Source: a virus
Strand: one strand, 5' to 3'
DNA: 49,305 nt
Virus record (IMG/VR): IMGVR_UViG_3300025128_000068
Coordinates: 1-49,305 of that record
Below the pieces are notes generated by a model. That model was not told the DNA's origin. It did not search any database and was given only the letters and a program-made list of their open reading frames with translations. Every line of letters starts with the position of its first letter. Position 1 is the stretch's first letter. Shown here in pieces: positions 23,288 to 29,595 of the stretch. The translations under genes were made by a program, and so were the position numbers.

Positions 23288-23803
23288 ATGGAAGAAGAAA
23301 AGATAGAGATAACTGAGGTGGAAGAAGTAGAACAAAATCAACTCGGGCTGTCAGTTAATTTAACACAACAACAACAAAAATTTGTAGAGAATGTCGTTTA
23401 TCAAGATATGTCTCAAACTGAGGCTGCAAGAAAAGCAGGTTATAGTAACCCAGCAGTCCAGGCCCATAGAAACATGAAGTCAAAAAATATCATGATAGCT
23501 ATTGAAGAGTTAAGACATGAGGCTCAACACAGAAACAATGTCACATTAGATCGTTCACTTCGGGATTTAAAATCAATTCGGGATGCAGCTGTATTAGATG
23601 GAAGTTGGGGACCGGCAATTAAAGCCGAAGAATTAAGAATGAAAGCAGTCGGACTTCTTATTGAAAAGAAAGCTGTATTGCATGGTCGGGTTGACGCATT
23701 ATCAAAAGATGAAGTTTTAAAAGAACTTAAAAAGTTACAAGATAAAGCAAAACATCAATCGGGTATTGAAATAGATAAATCGGGTAAATTAATAACTAAT
23801 TAA
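23288..23803 (+). CDS. terS: Terminase small subunit
   Basis: A 171-residue protein from ATG 23288, chosen over GTG 23279 because AGGTGA lies five bases upstream of it. Residues about 25-75 form a helix-turn-helix (QQQKFVENVV, then SQTEAARKAGYS, then AHRNMKSK), the DNA-recognition head of Terminase_2-type small subunits. A helical oligomerisation part (RSLRDLKSIRDAAVLDGSWG, then AIKAEELRMKAVGLL) and a basic tail follow. It marks viral DNA and regulates the large subunit. It is isolated: the flanking genes are on the other strand and TerL lies about 8.7 kb away. Confidence 0.8.
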   Translation: MEEEKIEITEVEEVEQNQLGLSVNLTQQQQKFVENVVYQDMSQTEAARKAGYSNPAVQAHRNMKSKNIMIAIEELRHEAQHRNNVTLDRSLRDLKSIRDAAVLDGSWGPAIKAEELRMKAVGLLIEKKAVLHGRVDALSKDEVLKELKKLQDKAKHQSGIEIDKSGKLITN

Positions 23804-23972
23804 CCTGGCCGTCATGCTCTTCTAAAAATTGATAACATTCTTGTATTTTTTCATCAATTTCGTTTTTTTCCCTAACATTACCTATAATTATTAAAAAAGC
23901 GATAACGACTAAAGCAACAAAATACATCAATATTTTTTCATGCCATTTAAAAATCGGTTCTTTTTTAACCAT
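23796..23972 (-). CDS. 58-residue single-span membrane protein
   Basis: ATG 23972, with AAGGA nine bases upstream, opens a 58-codon frame that ends inside the convergent terS stop. A short basic start (VKKEPIFKWHEK) precedes one membrane helix (ILMYFVALVVIAFLIIIG) and a charged C-terminal tail. It is the last gene of the leftward tiny-gene cluster. It could be a small inhibitor or exclusion protein; the function is unknown. Confidence 0.6.
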   Translation of the reverse strand: MVKKEPIFKWHEKILMYFVALVVIAFLIIIGNVREKNEIDEKIQECYQFLEEHDGQVN

Positions 23973-24162
23973 GTTTGATTTTCCTTCTCTCTTTTTTTGC
24001 TTTCATATTTTCTTTTTTAATTAAAGCCCGAGCCTCAATATCAATTACATATTTTTCCCATTTCGTTCCTCTTAACTTTCCATAATCCATTTCAGGCCTC
24101 CTATGTGATTTAGTTTTACCTTTATCTTTAATTGTTTTACCTGGCAGTAATCTTTTACCCAT
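23965..24162 (-). CDS. 65-residue very basic protein
   Basis: The start at ATG 24162 is chosen because AAGGAG lies seven bases upstream; the frame extends further but without a site. The protein is Lys/Arg-rich throughout (GKRLLPGKTIKDKGKTKSHR) with a helical tail. It overlaps the membrane-protein gene by 8 bases. DNA or RNA binding is likely from charge alone. Confidence 0.55.
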   Translation of the reverse strand: MGKRLLPGKTIKDKGKTKSHRRPEMDYGKLRGTKWEKYVIDIEARALIKKENMKAKKERRKIKHG

Positions 24163-24172
24163 TGTTCTCTCC

Positions 24173-24352
24173 TTATATAAAATTTCTTGATTTATTCGGG
24201 TCTGTTGTTTCTTTTCTAAATTCAACATCTTTCTTTGCCTCTTCAAAGGCTAATTTTTCTTTATCTTCTGAATGAGAAAAATGTTCTAACCAAAATTGAT
24301 ATCTCTCCTGTAAGTAATTCATACTTATCGGGTAATAATTTTTAATTGTCAT
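24173..24352 (-). CDS. 59-residue helical protein
   Basis: ATG 24352 to TAA 24173. The protein begins MTIKNYYPISMNYLQERYQ, continues WLEHFSHSEDKEKLAFEEAK and is charged and helical. It overlaps the preceding gene in the cluster by 11 bases. Its CDS contains an internal AGGAGAG sequence that is probably not a start site. No family recognised. Confidence 0.5.
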   Translation of the reverse strand: MTIKNYYPISMNYLQERYQFWLEHFSHSEDKEKLAFEEAKKDVEFRKETTDPNKSRNFI

Positions 24353-24515
24353 TAGCCCTCTCTCTCGCAGCCATAATTTTATCTATATCATATTTTGAAC
24401 AATATCGGGCAACTTCTTGTTTATTTTTTATGTTTTTAAATCTCTTTAAATAATAATTATATAAAGCCATTCTAAGTTTTAGATCGGGATGCATATATTC
24501 TAAAAAATGTTTCAT
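24342..24515 (-). CDS. 57-residue basic helical protein
   Basis: ATG 24515, preceded by TAGGAGAG at ideal spacing, opens a 57-codon frame (KHFLEYMHPDLKLRMALYNY, then YCSKYDIDKIMAARERAN). The ATG shares bases with the stop of the upstream gene (ATGA). Aromatic and basic; no motif recognised. Confidence 0.55.
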   Translation of the reverse strand: MKHFLEYMHPDLKLRMALYNYYLKRFKNIKNKQEVARYCSKYDIDKIMAARERANDN

Positions 24516-24718
24516 TTTTTCTCTCCTAAATCAACTAATAATCTTTCTATTTCCTCTGATTCTCCACCATTCAAATGAACAGTTATTAATAACTTATTGT
24601 CGGTGTAGTCAGACCTCTCAACTCTAATAGCAATTTTACTATCATAATCAAACCACTTGACATCTTCTTCATCATACCAACCCATTTGATTTTTATGTTC
24701 ATCTATTTCATATCTCAT
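24512..24718 (-). CDS. 68-residue acidic protein, unknown
   Basis: A 68-residue acidic protein (MRYEIDEHKNQMGWYDEEDV) with a beta-rich centre (KIAIRVERSDYTDNKLLITV) and an acidic helix at the end. Coupled to both neighbours by 4-base overlaps. The size and charge resemble phage anti-defence or host-takeover proteins, but no family is recognised. Confidence 0.55.
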   Translation of the reverse strand: MRYEIDEHKNQMGWYDEEDVKWFDYDSKIAIRVERSDYTDNKLLITVHLNGGESEEIERLLVDLGEKK

Positions 24719-24870
24719 TTTTCTTCTCCCTCAACCTTAAACCAATAACAATAGACTAGTGTTTTAGTTCCATTATCTTCTTTTTCTACCCACTCTTCTG
24801 TGCAATCATATTCAAAAGCAGGACAATTAACTATCCAATCTTCAAACTTATCTTGTTTTTTCTCAGCCAT
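24715..24870 (-). CDS. 51-residue acidic protein, unknown
   Basis: ATG 24870 to TGA 24715 encodes MAEKKQDKFEDWIVNCPAFE with a further CTEEWVEKEDNG and TLVYCYWFKVEGEE. Three cysteines and four aromatic positions near the end suggest a small beta-hairpin fold. It overlaps neighbours by 4 and 8 bases. GGGAGAAGAA precedes the start. Confidence 0.5.
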   Translation of the reverse strand: MAEKKQDKFEDWIVNCPAFEYDCTEEWVEKEDNGTKTLVYCYWFKVEGEEK

Positions 24871-25033
24871 TTTCTTCTCCCGATGCTATAATGTCATATT
24901 CCCACCAACCATTAGATTGCTCTACTCCATGATAAAAGGCATCTGCCTCCGCAAAAGTATCAAATCTGTAGGTTTTAGTTTCTTCTCTCTCTGTTCCCCA
25001 AACGATAGTAATAAAATGTTTTTTCTCAGTCAT
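24863..25033 (-). CDS. 56-residue protein, unknown
   Basis: Start at ATG 25033, chosen for the strong GGAGGAAAA site just upstream. The product (MTEKKHFITIVWGTEREETK, then TFAEADAFYHGVEQSNGWWE) reads as beta-alpha-beta, like small ferredoxin-like or KOW-sized phage proteins. It starts eight bases after the methyltransferase-like gene. Confidence 0.55.
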   Translation of the reverse strand: MTEKKHFITIVWGTEREETKTYRFDTFAEADAFYHGVEQSNGWWEYDIIASGEENG

Positions 25034-25041
25034 TTTTCCTC

Positions 25042-25662
25042 CTAAGTCCATTGATCTGCCATAGCTTGAGCAATACTTGGAAAAAATTTACTCCTAAATT
25101 TCCATCTATCCTCACTTGGCGGTGCATTATGAACATCAGAACGAGCAGTAGAGCCGTCTAATGTTCCTGTTTTTTCAAGCAGTGGTAAATTTTTTAACCA
25201 CAAACAAATTCTTTTCTTCTGATTATCCCAAGAATTTTCATCATGGCCAAATTCATATGGCTGAAATGATTGTGCTTGTTTCTCAAAATTCTCAATTCTC
25301 TCTTTTGCATATTTATGCATAACAGGATTTTCAATACAAATTTTAGGAACATCTGCATTCCATAAATCAGAAAACAATTTTGCACCCTCATCTAACTCAG
25401 CCCAAATTTGTTCAAGTGTTTTGTTTGGTGGTGCTTTATGTAACCATCTAACACCTGAATTACATAATCTCGTGCATGGCGGGTGTGCCACCATTAACAT
25501 ATCCCATTCTTCCATAGCTAAAACATTACGAACATCATCCTGGATGTGTCTGTTAGTTTGATCATCTGATGGCAATACATCACATGACCAAGCATCATGA
25601 CCTTTATCTAAAAATGCGTTTCTAACTGTTCCGCTAGTTTCACATGCTACTAAAATCTTCAT
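25042..25662 (-). CDS. C5-cytosine-methyltransferase-like protein, short form
   Basis: A 206-residue protein starting at ATG 25662 (GGAGG eight bases upstream). It carries a Rossmann-type start (MKILVACETSGTVRNAF), a motif IV-like VAHPPCTRL with PPC at 61-63, and a motif VI-like CIENP with ENP at 111-113. These match the catalytic loop and supporting glutamate of cytosine-5 DNA methyltransferases. Length is far below the usual 300-400 residues and no target-recognition domain is seen between the motifs. Short PPC proteins of this kind are common in phages as putative methyltransferases; activity is unproven. It is the promoter-proximal gene of the leftward tiny-gene cluster. Confidence 0.65.
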   Translation of the reverse strand: MKILVACETSGTVRNAFLDKGHDAWSCDVLPSDDQTNRHIQDDVRNVLAMEEWDMLMVAHPPCTRLCNSGVRWLHKAPPNKTLEQIWAELDEGAKLFSDLWNADVPKICIENPVMHKYAKERIENFEKQAQSFQPYEFGHDENSWDNQKKRICLWLKNLPLLEKTGTLDGSTARSDVHNAPPSEDRWKFRSKFFPSIAQAMADQWT

Positions 25663-25728
25663 AATAAAAACCTCCATTAATTTATATTACCCATAACCTA
25701 GCATACATTCCCATAACAAGTCAACACT

Positions 25729-25808
25729 TATAATGAGATAATTTTAGATAATTTAATATGGGATATTTTAACAATAAACTTACCCCCTCAAAGAGAGGGG
25801 TTTTCTTA
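25729..25808 (+). ncRNA. Candidate small RNA unit between divergent operons
   Basis: A perfect -10 TATAAT (25729-25734) is followed within 75 bases by a canonical intrinsic terminator, with no open reading frame between. The only rightward gene further upstream is terS, 1.9 kb away. The likely transcript (about 25741 to 25806) would contain an ATGGGATATT sequence. The -35 is poor, so this is a tentative call. Confidence 0.3.
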
Positions 25809-25819
25809 TTTTTTTCTAT
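25784..25819 (+). terminator. Intrinsic terminator
   Basis: CCCCTC (25784-25789) and GAGGGG (25795-25800) pair around AAAGA, followed by TTTTCTTATTTTTTTC. It points rightward although no rightward gene lies directly upstream, so it either ends a small RNA or blocks transcription arriving from terS. Confidence 0.6.
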
Positions 25820-25850
25820 GAAACAAATTAAGCATAAATGAAACAGGGTT

Positions 25851-25865
25851 ACCTACTATATGTAG
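25851..25865. repeat. 15-base repeat, copy 1 (near-palindrome)
   Basis: ACCTACTATATGTAG is repeated exactly at 32007-32021 just before the HNH-TerL genes. The CTAC...GTAG arms make it an operator-like element. Here it lies between the terminator and the TCGGG repeat array. Confidence 0.45.
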
Positions 25866-25912
25866 TGGGTTTACATTAGTGGTAACATATGGTATAATCT
25901 AGAGGGGTATAG

Positions 25913-25990
25913 TAAGTCGGGACGCGTGTATAAGTCGGGACATGCGTTAAGTCGGGACACGCATTAAGTCGGGTCGCATGTAAAGGTCGG
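25913..25990. repeat. Array of ~17-bp TAAGTCGGG repeats (iteron-like)
   Basis: TAAGTCGGG(A/T)C starts at 25913, 25931, 25948 and 25965, with a weaker fifth copy (AAAGGTCGGG) near 25982. Period is 17-18 bases and the spacers are alternating purine/pyrimidine (CGCGTG, CATGCG, CACGCA, CGCATG). The array lies at the junction of divergent operons, the classic place for an origin or control region. It is not a CRISPR array: the units are too short and have no unique spacers. Confidence 0.6.
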
Positions 25991-26062
25991 GGATCGGGTT
26001 TAGGTTATGGAACTAGAACACTATATAGTATGTAGCATTATTATCACACTATATATAGGTGT

Positions 26063-26091
26063 TTGACAAGTATATTATCCCATGTTATAAC
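26063..26091 (+). promoter_or_regulatory. Strong rightward promoter with TCCCAT box
   Basis: TTGACA (26063-26068) and TATAAC (26086-26091) with a 17-base spacer. The spacer holds TTATCCCAT (26076-26083), the reverse of the ATGGGATAA box seen at other promoters. It drives the genes from 26121. Confidence 0.65.
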
Positions 26092-26120
26092 ATAACTAAT
26101 ATTAACTAATGGAGAAAATT

Positions 26121-26231
26121 GTGAAAAAACCAAATTTTAAAAACCCTAAGCTAATTAATAAAAAAGCTATTAATGATCTTAATAAAGAACAATTAAAACT
26201 TGTTTTAAAAATTTTAGGAAAGGTAAAATAA
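26121..26231 (+). CDS. 36-residue basic microprotein (GTG start)
   Basis: GTG 26121 with AATGGAGA upstream at the same spacing as in later genes of this operon; an ATG at 26109 overlaps that site and is less likely. The product (MKKPNFKNPKLINKKAINDL, then NKEQLKLVLKILGKVK) is basic and helical. The stop overlaps the next ATG (TAATG), so it may mainly serve translational coupling. Confidence 0.5.
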   Translation: MKKPNFKNPKLINKKAINDLNKEQLKLVLKILGKVK

Positions 26232-26944
26232 TGCCTGGTAAAATTATATATAATGGTAAGTCACTTCTTGACAATAAAACGCCAATTATTGCTGTAGCTG
26301 TAAATGGTAATAAGTCCGCACCTAACTCAAAAACCGGTGATATGCTACAGACTTATATCTTAACAAAAGATATTGACCCAAGACTAGCCAATAAGACGGG
26401 CCAAGACTTTGGAATTTGTGGAAATTGTCCGCACCGTGGAATACCATCCACCGATCCAAAAAGAGCGACGGCCGAAAAAAGAAAATGCTATGTTAAAATA
26501 TGGCAAGGCCCGTTAATCGTTTGGCGATCATTTAATAAAGGGCTTTATCCAATTGCGACGAATGAAGAGATTGTATCGATGGGTTCTAATAGGCCAGTAA
26601 GACTTGGCACATATGGCGATCCGGCAGCAGTGCCGCGGAATGTTTGGGACTTGTTAATTTCAGAAAGTACGGGACACACTGGTTACAGTCACCAAAGCAA
26701 AATTAAAGATAGTTATTCCGATATTTGCATGCATTCGGTTGAAGATAAAAAACAAGCAATAGCAGCCTGGAAGGATGGCAAGCGTACTTTTAGAATTATC
26801 CAAAGCGTGGACGAAATAATAAAAGGTAAAGAAGTTTTATGCCCAGCGTCAAAAGAGGCTGGTCGCAAGTCTGTATGCGAATTGTGCAAATTGTGCAGCG
26901 GTTCAGAAATTAAAAAGCGATCGGTCGCAATTGTGCAGCATTAA
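26231..26944 (+). CDS. Conserved Cys-rich phage protein (DUF7227-like), unknown function
   Basis: A 237-residue protein. CGNCPHRG and a further Cys (KRKCYVKIWQGPL) give one metal-type cluster, and a C-terminal CPASKEAGRK...CELCKLC gives a second. Between them a series of strand-like pieces (RLGTYGDPAAVP, TGYSHQ, DICMHSV, RTFRIIQS, EVLCPAS) is spaced by helices, as in a beta/alpha barrel. I recall this family from many phages as a domain of unknown function; the DUF7227 name is from memory. The cysteine clusters could hold zinc or Fe-S. The DNA is more GC-rich than its neighbours. Coupled to the microprotein upstream. Confidence 0.6.
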   Translation: MPGKIIYNGKSLLDNKTPIIAVAVNGNKSAPNSKTGDMLQTYILTKDIDPRLANKTGQDFGICGNCPHRGIPSTDPKRATAEKRKCYVKIWQGPLIVWRSFNKGLYPIATNEEIVSMGSNRPVRLGTYGDPAAVPRNVWDLLISESTGHTGYSHQSKIKDSYSDICMHSVEDKKQAIAAWKDGKRTFRIIQSVDEIIKGKEVLCPASKEAGRKSVCELCKLCSGSEIKKRSVAIVQH

Positions 26945-27015
26945 GTCGGGTTCGCGTATTAAGTCGGCCGTCGGGTCGGGTCGGCTTTATAATCGGGTCG
27001 GGGCCAGGGTAAATA
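26943..27015. repeat. TCGGG-repeat gap element
   Basis: TTAAGTCGGG begins inside the stop codon at 26941-26950, recurs near 26960, and is followed by TCGGGTCGGGTCGG and ATCGGGTCGGGG. It is the same family as the 25913 array. It is G-rich on one strand and could hinder transcription or replication. No reading frame is seen in the 262-base gap to 27207. Confidence 0.55.
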
Positions 27016-27070
27016 AAAAAATGGTGAAGGATAGGTAAACGAATAATTACAAATAAATTATATTTTCCCA

Positions 27071-27097
27071 TTGACTTATATAAGAATATGGGATAAT
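27071..27097 (+). promoter_or_regulatory. Rightward promoter with ATGGGATAAT box
   Basis: TTGACT (27071-27076) followed by an extended -10 TGGGATAAT (27089-27097); spacing of 15 bases is short but helped by the TG extension. TCCCAT also lies on the -35 (27066-27071), so the two boxes form a loose inverted pair around the promoter. Confidence 0.4.
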
Positions 27098-27206
27098 GTA
27101 TAAGAGATGGCTTACTAATGACAATGTATTGCTAAGGCGATATTAAAAATAAATAGCAAAATAAGGTAAGTCATCAAGTTTTTAATATTAACAATGGAGG
27201 AAAAAT

Positions 27207-27653
27207 ATGAAAAAACTAAATAAAACTGAGGCAGAATTATTTGCCGATAGAGTCTATGACAATCAACTTAAAGTAACTTTAGAACAAGCGGAAAATAAAC
27301 CTGAAATTAAAAAAGTAATTGCAGACGCTAATAAACTTCTTCGATTTTGGCAGAAGGCAGATGACAAAGCCAAGCAAGAAGAAAATAATTTTAAGAAATT
27401 TCTTAGCGATAATAAAATTTTAATAGAAGGGGATTTTGGCGATATTATGTTAAATTTCACTTCTGAATGGAATTACGAAATGCAGGAACATGTTCGTAAA
27501 GTTTTTGTGGATATTTCTCAGGGTGTTACAATAAGGCAAAAGTTGTTTAAGGAAATATTACTTGCCCAAATAGACAGTGAAAATCTTCAAGAGTTAGAAG
27601 TAAAAGTATTAGAAGGAATAAGAAAGGAAAACTATGAAAGACTTTTAACTTAA
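27207..27653 (+). CDS. Helical early-region protein, unknown
   Basis: A 148-residue protein with GGAGGAAAAAT directly before ATG 27207. It is helical and charged with a central KAKQEENNFKKFLSDNKI and a more hydrophobic pair of helices towards the end. No motif or membrane segment. It is alone between two gaps with repeats and structure. Confidence 0.6.
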   Translation: MKKLNKTEAELFADRVYDNQLKVTLEQAENKPEIKKVIADANKLLRFWQKADDKAKQEENNFKKFLSDNKILIEGDFGDIMLNFTSEWNYEMQEHVRKVFVDISQGVTIRQKLFKEILLAQIDSENLQELEVKVLEGIRKENYERLLT

Positions 27654-27913
27654 AGAATTATCCTAGCTAGGATACCTAGTAGTAAGGGCACGAAATTTGT
27701 TGGTAATGTGCTTAAAAAGATACTACATCAGCTCATAACTGATATGCAATTTACTTACTATCTAGGAGTTATACTAAACGAATAGGTTGTATCTACATAA
27801 TATATTGCAAACCCTATCGTTTATGTGAGAGAGAGAGTTGGCAGTGAAACCTAACTAATTATTAGGTGGACTAGGAAAGCCATTCAATTGTGTCCTAAAA
27901 AATAGCTTTCTCT
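27654..27913 (+). ncRNA. Structured gap, candidate RNA leader or small RNA
   Basis: No gene fits in this ~300-base gap. It contains a perfect 14-bp palindrome ATCCTAGCTAGGAT (27660-27673), a long imperfect inverted pair TAAACGAATAGGTTG (27775-27789) with CAAACCCTATCGTTTA (27808-27823), ACCTAA/TTAGGT arms (27849-27867) and GAAAGC/GCTTTC arms (27875-27910). The serial hairpins suggest a folded transcript upstream of the 27957 gene. Confidence 0.4.
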
Positions 27914-27953
27914 CGCTAGTTAAATCGGGAGAACGCTAGTTAAATCGGGAGAA
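27914..27953 (+). repeat. 20-bp perfect tandem repeat duplicating a ribosome-binding site
   Basis: Two exact 20-base copies (27914-27933 and 27934-27953), each ending in TTAAATCGGGAGAA. The second provides the GGGAGA site of the gene at 27957. The unit resembles the TTAAGTCGGGA repeats at 25.9 and 26.9 kb. Confidence 0.75.
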
Positions 27954-27956
27954 AAA

Positions 27957-28160
27957 ATGACTGAAGAAAAATTAAAATGGTGGCAAAAAGAATTTCCTAA
28001 CGATAGAGATTTACCTTTGCGAATGTTTGTTAATGGAGAATATCACGCAACCTTTGATAATATATCAACATTAAGTTTTATTGTGGATCAATTTAAAGGA
28101 GCAGGACATACAGTAGAATTAAAATACCCTGAAGGCGTAACAGATTGGAGGAAGGGTTGA
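27957..28160 (+). CDS. Small protein, unknown
   Basis: A 67-residue protein (MTEEKLKWWQKEFPNDRDLP, then MFVNGEYHATFDNISTLSFI, then AGHTVELKYPEGV). The beta-alpha-beta pattern fits a small DUF-type phage protein. The ribosome-binding site lies in the tandem repeat. Its stop overlaps the -35 of the next promoter. Confidence 0.6.
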   Translation: MTEEKLKWWQKEFPNDRDLPLRMFVNGEYHATFDNISTLSFIVDQFKGAGHTVELKYPEGVTDWRKG

Positions 28161-28185
28161 CACTAATAGAATAATATGGGATAGT
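28157..28185 (+). promoter_or_regulatory. Rightward promoter with ATGGGATAGT box
   Basis: TTGACA (28157-28162, using the stop codon of the preceding gene) and GATAGT (28180-28185) spaced 17 bases, preceded by ATGG to form ATGGGATAGT. It drives 28218 onward. Confidence 0.6.
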
Positions 28186-28217
28186 ATATCTTTAATATAA
28201 ATAAATGGAGAAATAAT

Positions 28218-28532
28218 ATGAAATTAATTACTAAAGAAGTTCAAAAGAAACTAGACGATAACATGAAGCTACCGGAGGAAGAAAGACAGCCGGTTGTCAA
28301 ATTCTTTGGCGGAGGTGGATGTAGTTGGTTTATCTCTGAAAGAGATGACAACATCCTCTACGGACTATGCGACCTTGGCGTTGGCTATAGAGAATTTGGA
28401 ACGGTTTATCTGAGCGAGTTGGAAGAGTTAAAATTTCCGCCTTTCGGACTAGGTGTTGAAAGGGACTTGCACTGGACTCCTCAAACTTTTGATGAGCTTC
28501 TAGAAGAACACAAACAAAATGGAGGTTGGTAG
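28218..28532 (+). CDS. DUF2958-family protein
   Basis: A 104-residue protein matching the DUF2958 pattern: KLITKEVQKKL at the start, VVKFFGGGGCSWFISERD in the middle, LYGLCDLGVGYREFGTVYLS and a closing GLGVERDLHWTP. Proteins of this family occur in plasmids, conjugative elements and phages and have no established role. GGAGAAATAAT precedes the start. It is followed by an overlapping gene. Confidence 0.7.
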   Translation: MKLITKEVQKKLDDNMKLPEEERQPVVKFFGGGGCSWFISERDDNILYGLCDLGVGYREFGTVYLSELEELKFPPFGLGVERDLHWTPQTFDELLEEHKQNGGW

Positions 28533-28533
28533 T

Positions 28534-29010
28534 ATGGGTGAATCAGAATTTAAAATTGAAAACATTCATGAGTACTTTGATGACTTTGCTCAAAGCGTTC
28601 CGAGAAAGTTACAGCGTCCGGAACATAAGATAACAATCATCTATTGTATGTTTGAGAATCATATAGATAGTGACGGACGATTCATACAAGCTCAGATTGT
28701 AAGAGATAGTAATCCGGAATATTGGGAAGGTAAAACTCGACTTGGTATCAGGCCTTTTGATAAAGGATACTTACCTCGCACCTTTGGTTCTGGTATTGAA
28801 AGAGCTCGCAAGACTATCCACGAATTAAATGCTGATCACGGTATAGCTAACCGTGACGAATTTCGAGGATGGGTCGGACTGCATATGAGTAATATTAATC
28901 TTCAGAACCTGGATGATATTGTTGACTTTAATTATCCATGTAATGAGGAAGGCCAGCGAATAGTAAAAACTACAAGAGCTAATGGAAAGTACTACGACTT
29001 CGTAGCTTAA
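28534..29010 (+). CDS. Accessory protein, unknown
   Basis: A 158-residue protein from ATG 28534, chosen because GGAGG lies eight bases upstream (the frame opens at 28519 inside that site). It has an alpha/beta look (HKITIIYCMFENHI, then RLGIRPFDKGYLP, then GSGIERARKTIHELN). No family recognised. The message starts overlapping the stop of the DUF2958 gene frame region by design of tight packing. Confidence 0.55.
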   Translation: MGESEFKIENIHEYFDDFAQSVPRKLQRPEHKITIIYCMFENHIDSDGRFIQAQIVRDSNPEYWEGKTRLGIRPFDKGYLPRTFGSGIERARKTIHELNADHGIANRDEFRGWVGLHMSNINLQNLDDIVDFNYPCNEEGQRIVKTTRANGKYYDFVA

Positions 29011-29018
29011 GATCACAT

Positions 29019-29090
29019 CGGGTCGGCTCGGCTGCGGTCGGGCCGAGTCGGGTTACATGTAAAAGAACACTCCTGGCGAGGAGAGGGTCG
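29019..29090. repeat. TCGGG-rich hairpin gap element
   Basis: Repeated TCGG(G/C) units with CTCGGC (29027-29032) facing GCCGAG (29042-29047), then a second hairpin CTCCT-GGCG-AGGAG near 29071-29084. No reading frame of note in the 158-base gap. Same repeat family as 25.9, 26.9 and 29.6 kb. Confidence 0.5.
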
Positions 29091-29134
29091 CAGTCTTTTC
29101 ACTCCATTGTTTGTGACGGCGGCCCATTAATATC

Positions 29135-29162
29135 TTGATTTATGGGATAATATGTTTATATT
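29135..29162 (+). promoter_or_regulatory. Rightward promoter with ATGGGATAAT box, leaderless
   Basis: TTGATT (29135-29140) and TATATT (29157-29162) with a 16-base spacer holding ATGGGATAAT. The ATG at 29169 begins seven bases after the -10, so transcription should start on it. There is no ribosome-binding site before it. Confidence 0.5.
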
Positions 29163-29168
29163 AGAAGC

Positions 29169-29555
29169 ATGGTTAATACATTAAATAAGAAAATAGAGGA
29201 CTTAACTAGCGATTGCGGTCGAGTCTCTAAGGTTAACGCTCAAACTTATAAAGAAGGCAGGGAGTTCATGGAATTTCAAAGCACCTCCAGGGCTATCGAT
29301 GTAGGTTTAGGTTGTTATGTTAATAACGAAGAAACTGTTGCTAGTGTTACAGACACACGGGTTAACGATCTTGCGGATGGCATCTTTAAATTATACATGG
29401 CCGTATGTAAGCTCGACACGCCATATCTTCTTTCCCTCGCCGAGGACGACAGATTTAGATGCATAATTCAGGCTGCGAATTTACTGCCTGAGTTAGAGCA
29501 ATCCATCAACAGTTACGGTAGTAGAGACTTAATCTACTCTGAAGACGACAAATAG
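29169..29555 (+). CDS. Accessory protein, probably leaderless, unknown
   Basis: A 128-residue alpha-helical protein (NTLNKKIEDLTSDCGRVSKV, later NDLADGIFKLYMAVCKLDTP). Four cysteines are scattered. No motif or membrane segment. It lacks a Shine-Dalgarno site, matching its leaderless promoter. It is followed by a strong hairpin. Confidence 0.6.
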   Translation: MVNTLNKKIEDLTSDCGRVSKVNAQTYKEGREFMEFQSTSRAIDVGLGCYVNNEETVASVTDTRVNDLADGIFKLYMAVCKLDTPYLLSLAEDDRFRCIIQAANLLPELEQSINSYGSRDLIYSEDDK

Positions 29556-29561
29556 GGAGAA

Positions 29562-29581
29562 TGGGGGCAGCAATGCCCCCA
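29562..29581. terminator. GC hairpin with GCAA tetraloop after the gene
   Basis: TGGGGGCA (29562-29569) and TGCCCCCA (29574-29581) close a GCAA loop, a GNRA-type tetraloop that is very stable in RNA. It lies six bases after the stop. There is no T-run, so it may be a 3'-end stabiliser or a Rho-independent-like pause rather than a standard terminator. Confidence 0.6.
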
Positions 29582-29595
29582 CTTAATCGGGTCGG

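Noticed and set aside
25913-25990. Possible CRISPR array
   Set aside because: Units are only about 10-11 conserved bases with a 17-base period; there is no room for spacers and no cas genes.
26943-27015. G-quadruplex of canonical type
   Set aside because: There are several GGG runs, but one loop would be about 14 bases, too long for the usual definition; only a weak or two-layer form is possible.
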